From Euryarchaeota archaeon UBA549 (GTDB lineage: Archaea; Thermoplasmatota; Poseidoniia; Poseidoniales; Poseidoniaceae), in NCBI GenBank assembly GCA_002495645.1, contig DAGF01000037.1:26021-50007 (forward strand): DNA of 23,987 bases, in the 5' to 3' direction. A model generated the notes under the pieces. The model had not been told where the DNA came from. It made no database searches and saw only the letters and a list, made by a program, of their open reading frames with translations. Below are positions 8,001-16,438 of the stretch, in pieces (positions within the stretch are counted from its first letter, which is position 1; the number at the start of each line of letters is the position of its first letter). The translations under genes were made by a program, and so were the position numbers.

Positions 8001-10940
8001 GGCGTCGTTCTCAACGGCGTTGCCCACAGATGGGTCGAGCAGGATGGCGTCGGGAAGACCGTTGACACCGCTGGTCGTGGTCAAGCCAGCGTACATGCGA
8101 ACGGCCTCGGTGTCATCCCAAGTGGGGTTGACACGGAAGTGCCAGGTGATTTCCTTGCCGTTGGCGACATCGGCATAGGATGAAGTGGATTCAAGTTGCA
8201 CGTAATTGTTCTCGTCGCTGGCCTCCGAGAAGGACATGAACTCGCTCCATGCGAACTTGATGTAGCCCGATTCGGATTCAAATGTGAGCCAGGCTTCGTT
8301 CAACGAAGCACCGGTCAGAGGATCAACGGTGTGGGTGGTGACCACTTCGTAAATGTCCCCGTTGGGATAGAGCCCGACTGGGTTATCGGTCATGACCAAA
8401 GTGTTGGCGTAGCCGGTGCTGGTCGAGACGCTGAGGTCGCTGAGAGAAACGCCACCGCCGGAATCCGTGTAAACAGCAACTGGAACGGTGGCCGTTGCAC
8501 CGCCGGTCCACAAAGCCACGCCTTGGTTGAGTTCGATGTCGAGACCGTCTGCGGCGTTGAGCGTCGTGGAGTAGTCGTAGACGATGTCCAAATCAACGAG
8601 GTCAAGCGTGGTCCCCGACGAAGCGTTCGGCGAATCGACCATGAAACGGAAAAGGACCCAGTAGCGGCCAAATTCGTCCTGGTGTGTTCCCGCAACCGAC
8701 GGGTTGGTGAGCAACGAGTTGAGCGCACCAACGAAGTCGAGCGGTTGGCTGAGCATCTCTTGCACGATGGTGGTGCTGTTGGGCATGTCGCCGAGCACAA
8801 CGGACTGCGAACCTGCCATCAGGCTCAATTCAAAGCCTTCGCTGGAGTCGCTGTTGGAACGAATTGACACCTGGTCCATGCCGAAGTCTGCTGCGGTGAC
8901 TTCCGCACCTTCGGGGAGAAGGAAGAAGCCGCCCATGGCTTGGCCGCTGACCCCGAGGGTGAGCGTGGCCTTATCGGCGGCGTAGTTGACGTTGTCAACG
9001 GTCCCTGACACGAAGGTCGTTTGTCGGCCAAACATGTCAAAGGCGGGCTCGAGGAAGCCATAGTCCACGTCGCCATCGTCCGCCACGTCAATGCGGAGGT
9101 TGGTGGCGTGATGACCGAATTCAAGGTCAAACCAAATACCACCCACGTCGCAAGGGCTTTGGTAGGATGTCAGCGAGTTGAATCCAAAAATCGGTGCATC
9201 GAGCACCGTTTTCACGCCATCTTCAACCGTGATTCCCGTTGTTTGACCGGTGGGTACAATTTCAATGGCAGGCGATTCGCTGCAGTCGTCTTGTATCATC
9301 GGCGTGATGGACGTGATGGGATTACTGAATTTGCTTCGTTCGAGCGCCGTGCTGTAAGCGTCGCGCTTGATTTCTGGTGTGTAGATCATCGGCTCGCCGC
9401 CACCCATGGTCTGCCATACACCGTTATCGATGATGGCCGGGCCCATGCTGGTGTAGTTGAAGCCGGTACCGACTCGGGTTCCAATACTGAAACCGTGCAA
9501 AGCAGGCGTTGAAAGTCGGTCGGGTCCCGAGTTGAAATCGAACCTCAAGTTGACAGCATGGTACTTGTCGGTGTCAATATCCCAGAGTTCAATGATGTCG
9601 CCGGTCAACCCGGACATGGGGTTTCCAAATTTGTCGTTGATGAGGTTGTTGTTCGTGTCGAGAACATCCACCGCAATGGTGGCAGAAGAGGTCGTTTCGG
9701 CTTCCATGGTGAGCACACCGTAACCGTTGGGGTGGTTCTCTCCACCGAGAGCGGATGGCGTCATGCCGCGAACGGTCATGCTAGCGTTTTGGGGCAAGAG
9801 GTCGCCCAAGCGGAAGTTATCGATGTACCAGCCTGACATGTTGTCATCGATGTTCATGGCCGAACTTGCAGTGTGGTGCATCACGAAACGGATTTGCACA
9901 TACTCGTCGATTTTGTCGGTCAAATCGATGGCGATGTTGGCCCAACCCGAGGGGTTCTGCGCCGTCACGGAGGTGCCTGCGAGGCCGTAGCCCCACTGTT
10001 GTCCGCCCAATCCAAGGCCACCGCAATTGGTGGTGATCTTGTTGTTCCAGTTCGAGCCCGTTCCTCCACCGAGGGCGTAATTGGTGCCCTGCAGCAGGCC
10101 GGTGCTGTTTTGCTGGTCGATAGGGAAATACTCGAATCCAGTGTTGTCGGGTGGGAAACCTGGGTTGGGAGAGGAACGCAGCTCAAGGTATCCACAATCA
10201 CGGAAGCGGAGCGTATTCTGTTGGGAGCCTGTTGACGTTTCAAGATTCCACCACGAATCAAAGTAGGCAATCTTGCTCTTCAGAAGAGGGTCGACGAAGA
10301 GTTCTGCACTGGTCATCCCAACGACAAATGGAAGGTAGGAAGGAGGGTTGCTCCCGTCGTCGTTGTCGTCGGTGTAGTTGTTATCAGCGAGGTTGGTGCC
10401 CCAGCAATCCTGCCCCGAAGCGCAACCTGCGGGTGTATCCGAAGCGGAGAGGGAACCGTGTTCCCAGCCAACGCCGCTCGAGGGCATGTTTCCTGGTTCG
10501 GTGGAGTCGCTAAAGCCTCCCATGGTGCCTTCGAAATCGGTCAAAAAGCCCTCGGAAATCAAGCTCACAGGTGTTGCTTCGTTGTTCTCTTCATAGCGGA
10601 AGAGGGATTCATCTGAAAATTCGGTGAGTTGGTTGTTGTAATCGGGATTCCAAACGCGTTGGTCGTTGGAAACGAGCGTTTCGGTGTCGATTCGCGTCTG
10701 GTGGCCGTGCTCAACGGCGTGAGTGTGGACGTTCATGGTCGCCCCGGTAACGGTCTCGCCATCGGGCAGGTGGATGGCGCCATCGACCAGATTTTGCAGT
10801 TCATTTCCATCCCGAATTTCAACATCAACGCTCTCATCACCGTTGGCGAAGGTCGTGATATTGGCCGAGGCAAGCGGAGCAAGAAGCATCAACATCATCA
10901 AGAAAATTGGCTTCGTTTTTCGGACGGTTTCGTTTGACAT
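5058..10940 (-). CDS. Giant secreted, C-terminally membrane-anchored beta-sandwich protein (1960 aa)
   Basis: This is a very large surface protein. A signal peptide covers residues 1-27 (basic start, then IFLMMLMLLAPLASA). Residues about 130-380 look like a jelly-roll domain ending in SGWYIDNFRLG, a phrase typical of MAM/immune-inhibitor-A-type beta domains. The same region holds several Cys (CASGQDC, CGYL, CGGL) that could form disulphides. A long series of beta-sandwich segments with many Asn-X-Ser/Thr sequons follows. A CARDB-like module (DVLLSDDPRVGE...IKVKNTGSMAG) lies at about 1740-1860. One membrane helix at 1864-1887 is followed by a 73-residue cytoplasmic tail with an Asp run (EYEDDDD) and a small C-terminal motif FPQWTQEEIQGYFDQGW. 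No protease or glycosidase active site is evident. Two Shine-Dalgarno words, AGGTGA and GGAGGTG, precede ATG 10938-10940. It is probably an adhesin or envelope scaffold, and it leads a close-packed gene run. Confidence 0.9.
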   Translation of the reverse strand: MSNETVRKTKPIFLMMLMLLAPLASANITTFANGDESVDVEIRDGNELQNLVDGAIHLPDGETVTGATMNVHTHAVEHGHQTRIDTETLVSNDQRVWNPDYNNQLTEFSDESLFRYEENNEATPVSLISEGFLTDFEGTMGGFSDSTEPGNMPSSGVGWEHGSLSASDTPAGCASGQDCWGTNLADNNYTDDNDDGSNPPSYLPFVVGMTSAELFVDPLLKSKIAYFDSWWNLETSTGSQQNTLRFRDCGYLELRSSPNPGFPPDNTGFEYFPIDQQNSTGLLQGTNYALGGGTGSNWNNKITTNCGGLGLGGQQWGYGLAGTSVTAQNPSGWANIAIDLTDKIDEYVQIRFVMHHTASSAMNIDDNMSGWYIDNFRLGDLLPQNASMTVRGMTPSALGGENHPNGYGVLTMEAETTSSATIAVDVLDTNNNLINDKFGNPMSGLTGDIIELWDIDTDKYHAVNLRFDFNSGPDRLSTPALHGFSIGTRVGTGFNYTSMGPAIIDNGVWQTMGGGEPMIYTPEIKRDAYSTALERSKFSNPITSITPMIQDDCSESPAIEIVPTGQTTGITVEDGVKTVLDAPIFGFNSLTSYQSPCDVGGIWFDLEFGHHATNLRIDVADDGDVDYGFLEPAFDMFGRQTTFVSGTVDNVNYAADKATLTLGVSGQAMGGFFLLPEGAEVTAADFGMDQVSIRSNSDSSEGFELSLMAGSQSVVLGDMPNSTTIVQEMLSQPLDFVGALNSLLTNPSVAGTHQDEFGRYWVLFRFMVDSPNASSGTTLDLVDLDIVYDYSTTLNAADGLDIELNQGVALWTGGATATVPVAVYTDSGGGVSLSDLSVSTSTGYANTLVMTDNPVGLYPNGDIYEVVTTHTVDPLTGASLNEAWLTFESESGYIKFAWSEFMSFSEASDENNYVQLESTSSYADVANGKEITWHFRVNPTWDDTEAVRMYAGLTTTSGVNGLPDAILLDPSVGNAVENDAGITSFELQNSIGATQALTGAESGQDINLIGQIRLEDLNEAPDPSLYFLVLELKHVNTTDGNITVEWEEVANRSGVIGGDFNWNVDLGAAAGSETYRFAVRGYEGGDLLCPPSQYNPDETCAIPFDITIDTLEPDLLDLQVLSPGTDSNVDTNWRTLLDDTWVVPQNTQQIRMSSRDIPNPPATLDMHYWVEHDHDTNEDGLPDADEYVTLTINSDGAAPIANYSGVYSDAANEGLEGKVSIWIEGYDLAGNPIDGGGPGFGNDQVTYVSMSSKSPVIRNFFIEDSKGNPFLNSNELQWDGTWNQTMYAGNTYHLILEASDDNGWRDVDFFQVNLDKTGDDMTVWYFPRNQTAWTDSPHIDIVYDGDVGPTMLTMDNTALIDPFESDFILNIPIRIDWGIVGMDGKDIEPKLQMQDLDNPLYTMLSGVPGRYIQIWRYSDGMQLDFRTDEVNNLMVTPMFEDVSEPFTSDVRQGFIFAGDTVRFTGQFAFREGIYDSVYINPEVELTMEIVRQDAAENFAKGYISTPGETITHTFTGGVFDINITAPVFTNEYTYTYQLINLPDGAEDFTAALCATSTSYGCGEFTLKVDRTPPEVLSNTWLAEKGALPAGANDRIISNTLSTANYHCVDIQLQIKEQEAMFPGDLQVNWMFYSNTIDYTPWSEYAEYFGFEPSSETLSLSTLGDGYLATATCLDLWPLSDDEPRVFDAEVNAQQQPTLVFWVSGADSAGSTVRLGGGPQEDGSILPIFSGQAQHKSQYTFIEEKATFEIQDVLLSDDPRVGESMKLRIKVKNTGSMAGVAELVIKSVTDSGTPVVEDTVSTPELGIQEVSDWVEVTLAPFAAQTTGMYYTISLNGSSENIYDGSQGQWADVFNVKVQAEEDSSNLLLIVVILVVVIGVLGTLVLVLARRGGGASMLDDEYEDDDDTGYTESKVLAEIPADVDPEMARAMQTFPQWTQEEIQGYFDQGWTVESLQDWVNNQ

Positions 10941-11005
10941 GGTGTCACCTGCACCTCCGCGAGGGTTTGCCCCCCTAAAATCTCGTCGCTTATCCGACTC
11001 TGTCC

Positions 11006-11014
11006 CTTTTTACC
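11006..11014 (+). promoter_or_regulatory. Weak TATA-like box for the thioesterase gene
   Basis: CTTTTTACC is centred about 29 nt before ATG 11039, in the 98-base divergent gap shared with the giant surface protein. No Shine-Dalgarno sequence precedes that ATG, which fits a leaderless transcript. The rest of the gap holds the ribosome sites of the minus-strand gene and a run of C at 10970-10975. Confidence 0.3.
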
Positions 11015-11038
11015 GTGCTTTTCCCAATCGGCGTGAAC

Positions 11039-11542
11039 ATGAGTTATGAGGGTGGACCGCGTGGACAGCCCATGGAGCCTTATTCCACCGAGCCCGTCGC
11101 CCTCATCGAAGAGGTGTTTCCCCAGGACACCAACGCGTACAACACCCTGTTTGGTGGAAGGCTTCTCTCGCTGATGGACAAAGCCGGCGGCATTGCCTGT
11201 GCAAAGTTCGCTCACCGGGAATTTGTCACGATTTCCATTGATACGTTGACCTTCATCGCCCCCGCTCGGCAGGGCGACTTGTTGGAAGTCACCGGCCAAA
11301 TCGTCTACACCAGCAGCCGCACAGCGTGCACCAAGGTAACCGCCTACACCATGAGCAAAGCAACCTGGGAAAAGAGCATCATCTGCGAGGGCTACTTCTT
11401 CTTCGTCGCCATCGACTCCATGATGCAAGCCATCCCAATTCCTCAATTTACGCCCGAAACGGACGACGAAAAAGAAGAGTGGGACAAGGCCAAAGCCATC
11501 CGAGACAACATGCTCGCTCAGAAGGCAAAACGGGACGCTTGA
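11039..11542 (+). CDS. Acyl-CoA thioesterase, hotdog fold (YciA/BFIT-like)
   Basis: This 167-residue single-hotdog protein hydrolyses acyl-CoA thioesters in the cytoplasm. The active-site helix region NAYNTLFGGRLLSLMDKAGGIAC at about 31-53 is the signature of this thioesterase group, with Asp46 in LMDKAG. The strand SIDTLTFIAPARQGDLLEV follows in the usual place. The last 30 residues are a charged helix (DDEKEEWDKAKAI). I chose ATG 11039 over the in-frame GTG at 11015 because a TATA-like box lies 29 nt upstream of it and the family aligns from about there. The gene precedes the SelB-like gene by 40 nt. It may recycle CoA or trim acyl-CoA pools; chain-length preference cannot be read from sequence. 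Confidence 0.9.
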   Translation: MSYEGGPRGQPMEPYSTEPVALIEEVFPQDTNAYNTLFGGRLLSLMDKAGGIACAKFAHREFVTISIDTLTFIAPARQGDLLEVTGQIVYTSSRTACTKVTAYTMSKATWEKSIICEGYFFFVAIDSMMQAIPIPQFTPETDDEKEEWDKAKAIRDNMLAQKAKRDA

Positions 11543-11582
11543 CCACCCATTGATTCTTCAAGCGTAGCCAACTGGCCGCTGC

Positions 11583-12608
11583 ATGGTCGTGTTGAACATC
11601 GCCGTCATCGCCTCAGACGAACTGGCTCGTAGCATTGCCAAACCGGCCGACCAACGGGACGTTCACACCTATGTTCACAAGGAAAACGGCCCCGACGGCG
11701 CGAGGATTCTCTCGCTGATCCGCCCCGCTAAATTCCCCGAGCGCCTTCCGCCCTTTCTCAACGCACTTTCCACATCGCAAGCGGGCATCATCGAAGTCAC
11801 TGCCGTGGACGCTGTTCTTGGCGAGGCCTTGGTGGCGTTTGCCAGTGCCGGCATTGAGCGGGGCCTCGCGGTGATCAATCCCGCTGATGGCGGATGGGTT
11901 GACGAAGACCAAGTCAAGATGCTGTTCAAGCAAGCAGGTTTGGGTTCGTGGACCTTTGAGACCAACGATGGCGTTCACCTTCGAGAGCGTATGTACGCCT
12001 TGATGGACGGCATCCAAAGCGTCTTGGAAGCCAACGCCAATGCGCCGTTGGTCTTGCCTGTTGACCAGTACTTCAACGTCAAAGGCATCGGCCTGGTCGC
12101 TATCGGCTACGTCCAATCGGGCCGTGTCAACGTGCACGACGAGGTGCTGCTGTTGCCGGCCAACGGAACGGGGAACGCCAAATCGCTTCAGGTCATGGAC
12201 GACGATGTTGAGGTCGCCACCGCAGGTGACCGTGTTGGCCTCGCCTTGCGCAACGCCAAGGAAGAACACCTCACGGGCAACACCATCATCGTCCATCCAC
12301 CCGTTGAGGATAAGCGAGCGAACATCTCCACCCCCATGGCGCTTGACCAGCACGGGCGGTCCACCGTTGACCTGACAACCTCGCCCTTCCAAAAGCGCGT
12401 ACTGGCCGCAGGCGATGTCATCCACGCCAGCGTCGACCTCCAATTCGTCGTGGGCCGAGTGCAGAGCGTAGAGGGCAACAAGCTCACGGTGGAATGGGAA
12501 CATCCGCTTTTCATCAGGAAGGACAACCCGCCTGCCGTCCTTATCGCCCAGTTGGATTCCAAACCCCGTATCATGGGCTCTGCGGTGGTCACAGCCATCG
12601 ATGCTTGA
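11583..12608 (+). CDS. SelB-like translation-factor paralogue with degenerate G domain (aSelBL-type)
   Basis: This 341-residue protein has the outline of an EF-Tu/SelB-type factor but no working GTPase signature. The strand NIAVIASDELARSIAK at 5-20 stands where the P-loop GHVDAGKS would be, and no NKxD or DxPG motif is visible in the first 150 residues. Domain II is well kept: residues 156-238 include PVDQYFNVKGIGLVAIGYVQSGRV, LLLPA and AGDRVGLALRN, as in SelB and EF-Tu. A domain III-like beta-barrel follows up to 341. This matches the described archaeal SelB-like family that has lost GTP-binding residues and has no settled function. There is no clear Shine-Dalgarno sequence before ATG 11583. 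It may act on ribosomes or tRNA as a nucleotide-independent factor; that is inference. No selenocysteine machinery is in view. Confidence 0.75.
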   Translation: MVVLNIAVIASDELARSIAKPADQRDVHTYVHKENGPDGARILSLIRPAKFPERLPPFLNALSTSQAGIIEVTAVDAVLGEALVAFASAGIERGLAVINPADGGWVDEDQVKMLFKQAGLGSWTFETNDGVHLRERMYALMDGIQSVLEANANAPLVLPVDQYFNVKGIGLVAIGYVQSGRVNVHDEVLLLPANGTGNAKSLQVMDDDVEVATAGDRVGLALRNAKEEHLTGNTIIVHPPVEDKRANISTPMALDQHGRSTVDLTTSPFQKRVLAAGDVIHASVDLQFVVGRVQSVEGNKLTVEWEHPLFIRKDNPPAVLIAQLDSKPRIMGSAVVTAIDA

Positions 12609-12664
12609 CGGCGATGACGGCAACCGTTGGTTTTGCACCGGTCAACTCGTACCTCCTGCGGTGG

Positions 12665-12672
12665 TTTGATAA
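12665..12672 (+). promoter_or_regulatory. TATA-like box, leaderless promoter for the gene at 12699
   Basis: TTTGATAA is centred 30 nt before ATG 12699, in the 90-base gap after the SelB-like gene, and no Shine-Dalgarno sequence intervenes. This supports 12699 over the upstream in-frame TTG at 12627 as the true start. Confidence 0.4.
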
Positions 12673-12698
12673 CCCCTCACACCCCGCTCGGACATGGG

Positions 12699-14159
12699 AT
12701 GCGCGAGATTGGGCAGGGGACTGCACCAACCAGCGAGACGGACAAGGAAACCTTCCTGTCCCTCCGGTTGGCAGAACCATCGGAACGGGTGAAAATCACC
12801 TTGGATGAGCGCATGCTGAGCATTGAAGGCAAGCGGAACGCAACCGTTGACATGCGACTGAACGCCATCACCACGATGAAACATCATTCCAGCGATTTGG
12901 TCCCAACCTGGCTCATCTTCTTGGGCATGGCGTTCATTTGGATTGGCTACCGAGTGATGGTCCCCTCCACTTACAAGATGGCGTTTATCGGAGCCGGCGT
13001 CGGACTGATTGCAGCTCGATTCCTGACCAAGAAACCCACATTGACCATTCAAACCTCCTCCGGCGACACCCATGTCTTGTTTGGCCATGAACGCTCACTG
13101 AACCGACTCAGCTTCATGTTCAACCACCTCGCCAACAACAAGACCATGGCCGAGGTGCGAGCCAAACTCAAAGCCCTCGAGACCGAACTCGACGGCGGCT
13201 GGCACGATGCAGAGGTGCTCCCGGCTCCCATTTTGCCCAATGTGCTTGAAGTTCCTCAAGCGGTGAACCACTTCCTCGCCGAGGGAGAAGGCCAAACGAT
13301 GCTTGCCGATCAGGCTCAACCAACGCCGGAATGGATGCCAACCCACGAGCCCGAACCCCAACCGACCCCCCCGATGGTGGGCTTCATTCAGAGTTTCCAA
13401 CCCGTATCTCTTCCTGCCCAACCCGTTGATTATCCTCCCGACCACCGCCCTGCACCGCTGCTTCACCCCGTGCTCGTGCCCGAACAGACGCCACCCATGC
13501 ACCAAGGAACCCACGGACAACCGCAGAGATTCCTGCCCTCATGGTACAACCAACATGGCGCTCACATCCCTGGAGCCAACCGAGAAGATGTGGTAGAGGA
13601 GGAACCCGAGGCGCTTGAATTGGATGCCGAGTTGTTTGACGCCATCGATGCCGTCATCGAGCCAGAGACCGAACCGGAAGAGCCCACCGTGGCGCCCGTT
13701 CCCCAGCGTGAAACCCTGCTCAAGCCCAAGGAGCAAGCATCCATTGAGGATTCATCGTTCCACCCTCGACGAACCCGGAGCCTTCGTCCACGCCAACCAC
13801 GAACGGGCGGGATTTTGAATCGGATTCGAGCGAACTCCAACGAATGGTTGGACCGTGCGGTCAATGGGCCTCGACCGATGGCAACCACGGAAACTTCAGG
13901 CGCACTTCGCGCCCAAGCCGCCGCCGCAGCAAACGAAAGCAACGCTCGCGTTCATGATTCCCTCTCCGAAGAACAAGGAGGCGTGATGGCTGCGGAAGAA
14001 GCGGACCGGCTCAATCGACGTTCTGAGCAACTGCTTGCTGTGGCAAACGAACTCCGTCAGTCGGAGGAAGGGGCCCTCGAAACGATGTCCTTTGCGGACC
14101 TCTTATCCAGCAGCAACGAAGAAGAAAGCGTGAATGTCCCTCGCCTCGATGAGGATTGA
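12699..14159 (+). CDS. Two-helix membrane protein with long disordered C-terminal region
   Basis: The family is not recognised. The 486-residue protein has a short beta-rich N-terminal segment (FLSLRLAEPSERVKITLDERMLSIEGK, about 19-45). A hairpin of two membrane helices follows at about 68-88 and 93-110, then another beta segment (LTIQTSSGDTHVLFGH). The layout suggests a PH-like domain split by a membrane hairpin. A coiled-coil-like stretch follows at 145-166. Residues about 170-360 are Pro/Glu/Gln-rich and probably disordered, with acidic EEEPEALELDAELFDAIDA near 305. They lead to a basic patch (RRTRSLRPRQPRTGG) and a C-terminal helical part that includes AADRL-like charged repeats. Both termini are predicted cytoplasmic. 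It could be a membrane scaffold or sensor, but nothing fixes a function. Its stop lies 1 nt from the convergent PfkB stop. Confidence 0.75.
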   Translation: MREIGQGTAPTSETDKETFLSLRLAEPSERVKITLDERMLSIEGKRNATVDMRLNAITTMKHHSSDLVPTWLIFLGMAFIWIGYRVMVPSTYKMAFIGAGVGLIAARFLTKKPTLTIQTSSGDTHVLFGHERSLNRLSFMFNHLANNKTMAEVRAKLKALETELDGGWHDAEVLPAPILPNVLEVPQAVNHFLAEGEGQTMLADQAQPTPEWMPTHEPEPQPTPPMVGFIQSFQPVSLPAQPVDYPPDHRPAPLLHPVLVPEQTPPMHQGTHGQPQRFLPSWYNQHGAHIPGANREDVVEEEPEALELDAELFDAIDAVIEPETEPEEPTVAPVPQRETLLKPKEQASIEDSSFHPRRTRSLRPRQPRTGGILNRIRANSNEWLDRAVNGPRPMATTETSGALRAQAAAAANESNARVHDSLSEEQGGVMAAEEADRLNRRSEQLLAVANELRQSEEGALETMSFADLLSSSNEEESVNVPRLDED

Positions 14160-14160
14160 T

Positions 14161-15084
14161 TCACAAACCCAACATGGATCGATAATCCGCCATGCGCTGG
14201 TCAAACGATGACCCTTCAAGGCTACGCAGCGACGTAGTTCCAAACGCTTCAAGCGTGAAGCTCGCCATGACCGTGGCCATCATCAAACCCGTTCGGAGTT
14301 CGTCCAACGAAAGCGGCCCCGAGCCCGAGGCCAAGTGAGCAGCCAAGGCCCCAGCGAAGGTATCGCCGCAACCTGTGGGGTCGACCACATTTGCTGTTGG
14401 AACGGCAGGAAGGGCGAGAAGCGCTCCGTCATGAAGCGCGAGGACACCGTGCTCACCTCGCTTGACGATGAGCGTGCGTGTGTTCGTTTCCTTCGCCAGC
14501 GCGTGCATGGCACGGACCAAGTTTTCATCCCCCGATAGCATTCGGGCTTCGCCGTCGTTGATGATGATCAAATCCACGGCCTGCATGACCTCAAGGAGGG
14601 CGGGTTTGGCAATCGTGATCCACAGGTTCATCGAATCGAGCATGGTCATCCGCCCGGCCGTGGTCTGTTCGAGGACGCTGTTTTGAAGTGCGGGGTGGAG
14701 GTTGGCGCAGAACACCACGTTGGGCTGTTGCCAAGTTTCTGGAACCAAGGGCTGAAAGTGCTCAAACACGTTCAGGTAGGTCGCTTTCGTTTCGGCTTCC
14801 GCCATGGCGCCGTGGTAAGCACCCTCCCACCGGAAGGTTTCACCCTCGGCCGTTTCGAGGCCTTCGAGGTCAAGGCCTGCATCGGCCAGAATTTTCCGGT
14901 CTTCATCAGCAAAATCGTTCCCAACCACGCCCACAAGACCGGTTTCTCGACCCGTCATGTGCTGCTGTAAAAATCGGCAGGACAAGCCTCCGTAGGTGGC
15001 TGAACCCCCCAAAGCCCGTTCCACGGAACCTTCTGGAGAAGCAACAGAATCGTAAGCGATGCTTCCGACGATAAGAACAGACAT
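14161..15084 (-). CDS. PfkB-family sugar/nucleoside kinase
   Basis: This 307-residue ribokinase-fold kinase transfers phosphate from ATP to a sugar or nucleoside hydroxyl. GGSATYGG at 26-33 is the N-terminal PfkB glycine motif, and DPTGCGDTFAGA at 235-246 is the C-terminal signature with catalytic base Asp241. NDGEARML and IVKRGEHG, the usual internal motifs, are present. The ATG at 15082-15084 is chosen because GAGGAGGCGG lies just upstream, giving the natural start SVLIVGSIAYD; the frame stays open to a TTG further out. It follows the biotin carboxylase by 13 nt and is probably co-transcribed. The substrate cannot be told apart by eye (adenosine, ribose or another sugar). Confidence 0.9.
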   Translation of the reverse strand: MSVLIVGSIAYDSVASPEGSVERALGGSATYGGLSCRFLQQHMTGRETGLVGVVGNDFADEDRKILADAGLDLEGLETAEGETFRWEGAYHGAMAEAETKATYLNVFEHFQPLVPETWQQPNVVFCANLHPALQNSVLEQTTAGRMTMLDSMNLWITIAKPALLEVMQAVDLIIINDGEARMLSGDENLVRAMHALAKETNTRTLIVKRGEHGVLALHDGALLALPAVPTANVVDPTGCGDTFAGALAAHLASGSGPLSLDELRTGLMMATVMASFTLEAFGTTSLRSLEGSSFDQRMADYRSMLGL

Positions 15085-15097
15085 GCTGACCGCCTCC

Positions 15098-16438
15098 TCA
15101 ACCAAGCAACTCTTGGTGCATGTCGATGTACTGAATCGTGATGTCGCCGTTGTTGAAATCTTCCTCGTCCATGATGCGGCGGTGGAGGGGAATCAAGTGT
15201 TCCACACCCGTGATCATCGTTTCATCCAGCGCCGTTTTCATTCGACGTATCGCGTCTTCACGGTCTCGTCCCCAGACCAAGAGTTTCGCCAACAAGGAGT
15301 CGAAACATCCAGGCATTTCGTAGCCCGGGTGGGCGTGTGTGTCGCAGCGAATGCCGAAACCACTTGGAAAATGACATTCCCACAGGCGGCCGGGGCTTGG
15401 AACAAATTCACGCGGGTCCTCGGCGTTTAAGCGGCACTGAATTGAGTGGCCTCGCCACGTGATATCCTCTTGCTTGAGCGGAAGGGCTTCGCCTTGTGCG
15501 ACACGAATGCCGAGTTCAACGAGGTTGTGGCCGGTGATGAGTTCGGTGACGGTGTGCTCAACTTGGACGCGAGGGTTCACTTCGAGGAAGTAGAAATCGC
15601 CGTTGGCGTCTCGTAGGAATTCAAAGGTTGCAAGGCCCTTGTAGCCCACCGATTCAGCACCTTTGCACACCAATGCTCCGATTTCAGCACGCTTTTCATC
15701 GGTCAACCATGGACCTTCTTCGACGAGTTTTTGGTGGCGACGCTGGATGGAACAGAATCGTTCACCGAAGTGAATGGCGTTCTTTCCATCGGCCAGCACT
15801 TGGAATTCAACGTGCTGTGCTCCTTGGATGTACTTCTCAACGAAGACTCGCTCATCACCAAAAGCGGACTTGGCTCGGGACTGACAGAGCTTGAGGGCGC
15901 TCTCGAACTGGTCGGCCTGCTCAACGATTTGCATACCGATACCGCCGCCGCCCGCTGCGGCTTTGATGATAACTGGGTAGCCGATTTCGTCGGCGAGCGC
16001 ACTGGCGACATCGGCGCTGGCGATGGGCTCTGACGAGCCTTTGGCTGTTGGAAGACCAGCAGCCTCCATTGCCGCTCTCGCCTCAATTTTGTCCCCCAGC
16101 AAGGTGATGACACCGGAGGCTGGTCCGATGAAGGTGATGCCTTCCTCCTCGAGGCGAGCCACAAAGGCAGCGTTTTCGGCAAGGAATCCATAACCTGGGT
16201 GAACGGCATCGCACTCGAGTTCCTTGGCCGCTTGCACCACCGCCTCGATGTCAAGGTAGGAATCAAGTGGGTTGGTTCGGTAGTTCGGATAAGCGATGTC
16301 CGCCATCTGAACCGGCAGCGAGAGTCGGTCTTCTCGGCCGTGGATGATGGCCGCCTCAATGCCCATATCACGAAGGGTTCGCAGGATGCGGAGAGCGATT
16401 TCGCCACGGTTGGCAATCAGCACGCGCTTGAAGCCCAT
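15098..16438 (-). CDS. accC: Biotin carboxylase subunit of an acyl-CoA carboxylase
   Basis: This ATP-grasp enzyme carboxylates biotin on a carrier protein, feeding malonyl-CoA or methylmalonyl-CoA formation. The 446-residue length equals that of stand-alone biotin carboxylase; no biotin-carrier MKM motif is fused. The N-terminal ANRGEIALRILR (9-20), HPGYGFLAENA (80-90), the glycine loop KAAAGGGGIGMQ (159-170), EKYIQGAQHVEFQ (201-213) and FLEVNPRVQVEHTVTE (284-299) are all intact. I prefer ATG 16436-16438 to the GTG two codons earlier because the family starts there. No Shine-Dalgarno sequence is visible, and a weak TATA-like stretch (minus strand CATAGATT, about 16460-16467) suggests a leaderless message. 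The carboxyltransferase and biotin carrier subunits are not in this window. The PfkB kinase follows. Acetyl- versus propionyl-CoA preference is set by the missing subunit. Confidence 0.92.
   Translation of the reverse strand: MGFKRVLIANRGEIALRILRTLRDMGIEAAIIHGREDRLSLPVQMADIAYPNYRTNPLDSYLDIEAVVQAAKELECDAVHPGYGFLAENAAFVARLEEEGITFIGPASGVITLLGDKIEARAAMEAAGLPTAKGSSEPIASADVASALADEIGYPVIIKAAAGGGGIGMQIVEQADQFESALKLCQSRAKSAFGDERVFVEKYIQGAQHVEFQVLADGKNAIHFGERFCSIQRRHQKLVEEGPWLTDEKRAEIGALVCKGAESVGYKGLATFEFLRDANGDFYFLEVNPRVQVEHTVTELITGHNLVELGIRVAQGEALPLKQEDITWRGHSIQCRLNAEDPREFVPSPGRLWECHFPSGFGIRCDTHAHPGYEMPGCFDSLLAKLLVWGRDREDAIRRMKTALDETMITGVEHLIPLHRRIMDEEDFNNGDITIQYIDMHQELLG

Noticed and set aside
11613..12638. 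Open frame of 341 codons on the minus strand, exactly opposite the SelB-like gene
   Set aside because: It shows no family motifs and is fully explained by codon bias of the plus-strand gene, which has a recognisable domain II and barrel.
12627..12698. TTG start for the two-helix membrane protein
   Set aside because: The extra 24 residues look like translated promoter DNA, and a TATA-like box at 12665 fits ATG 12699.
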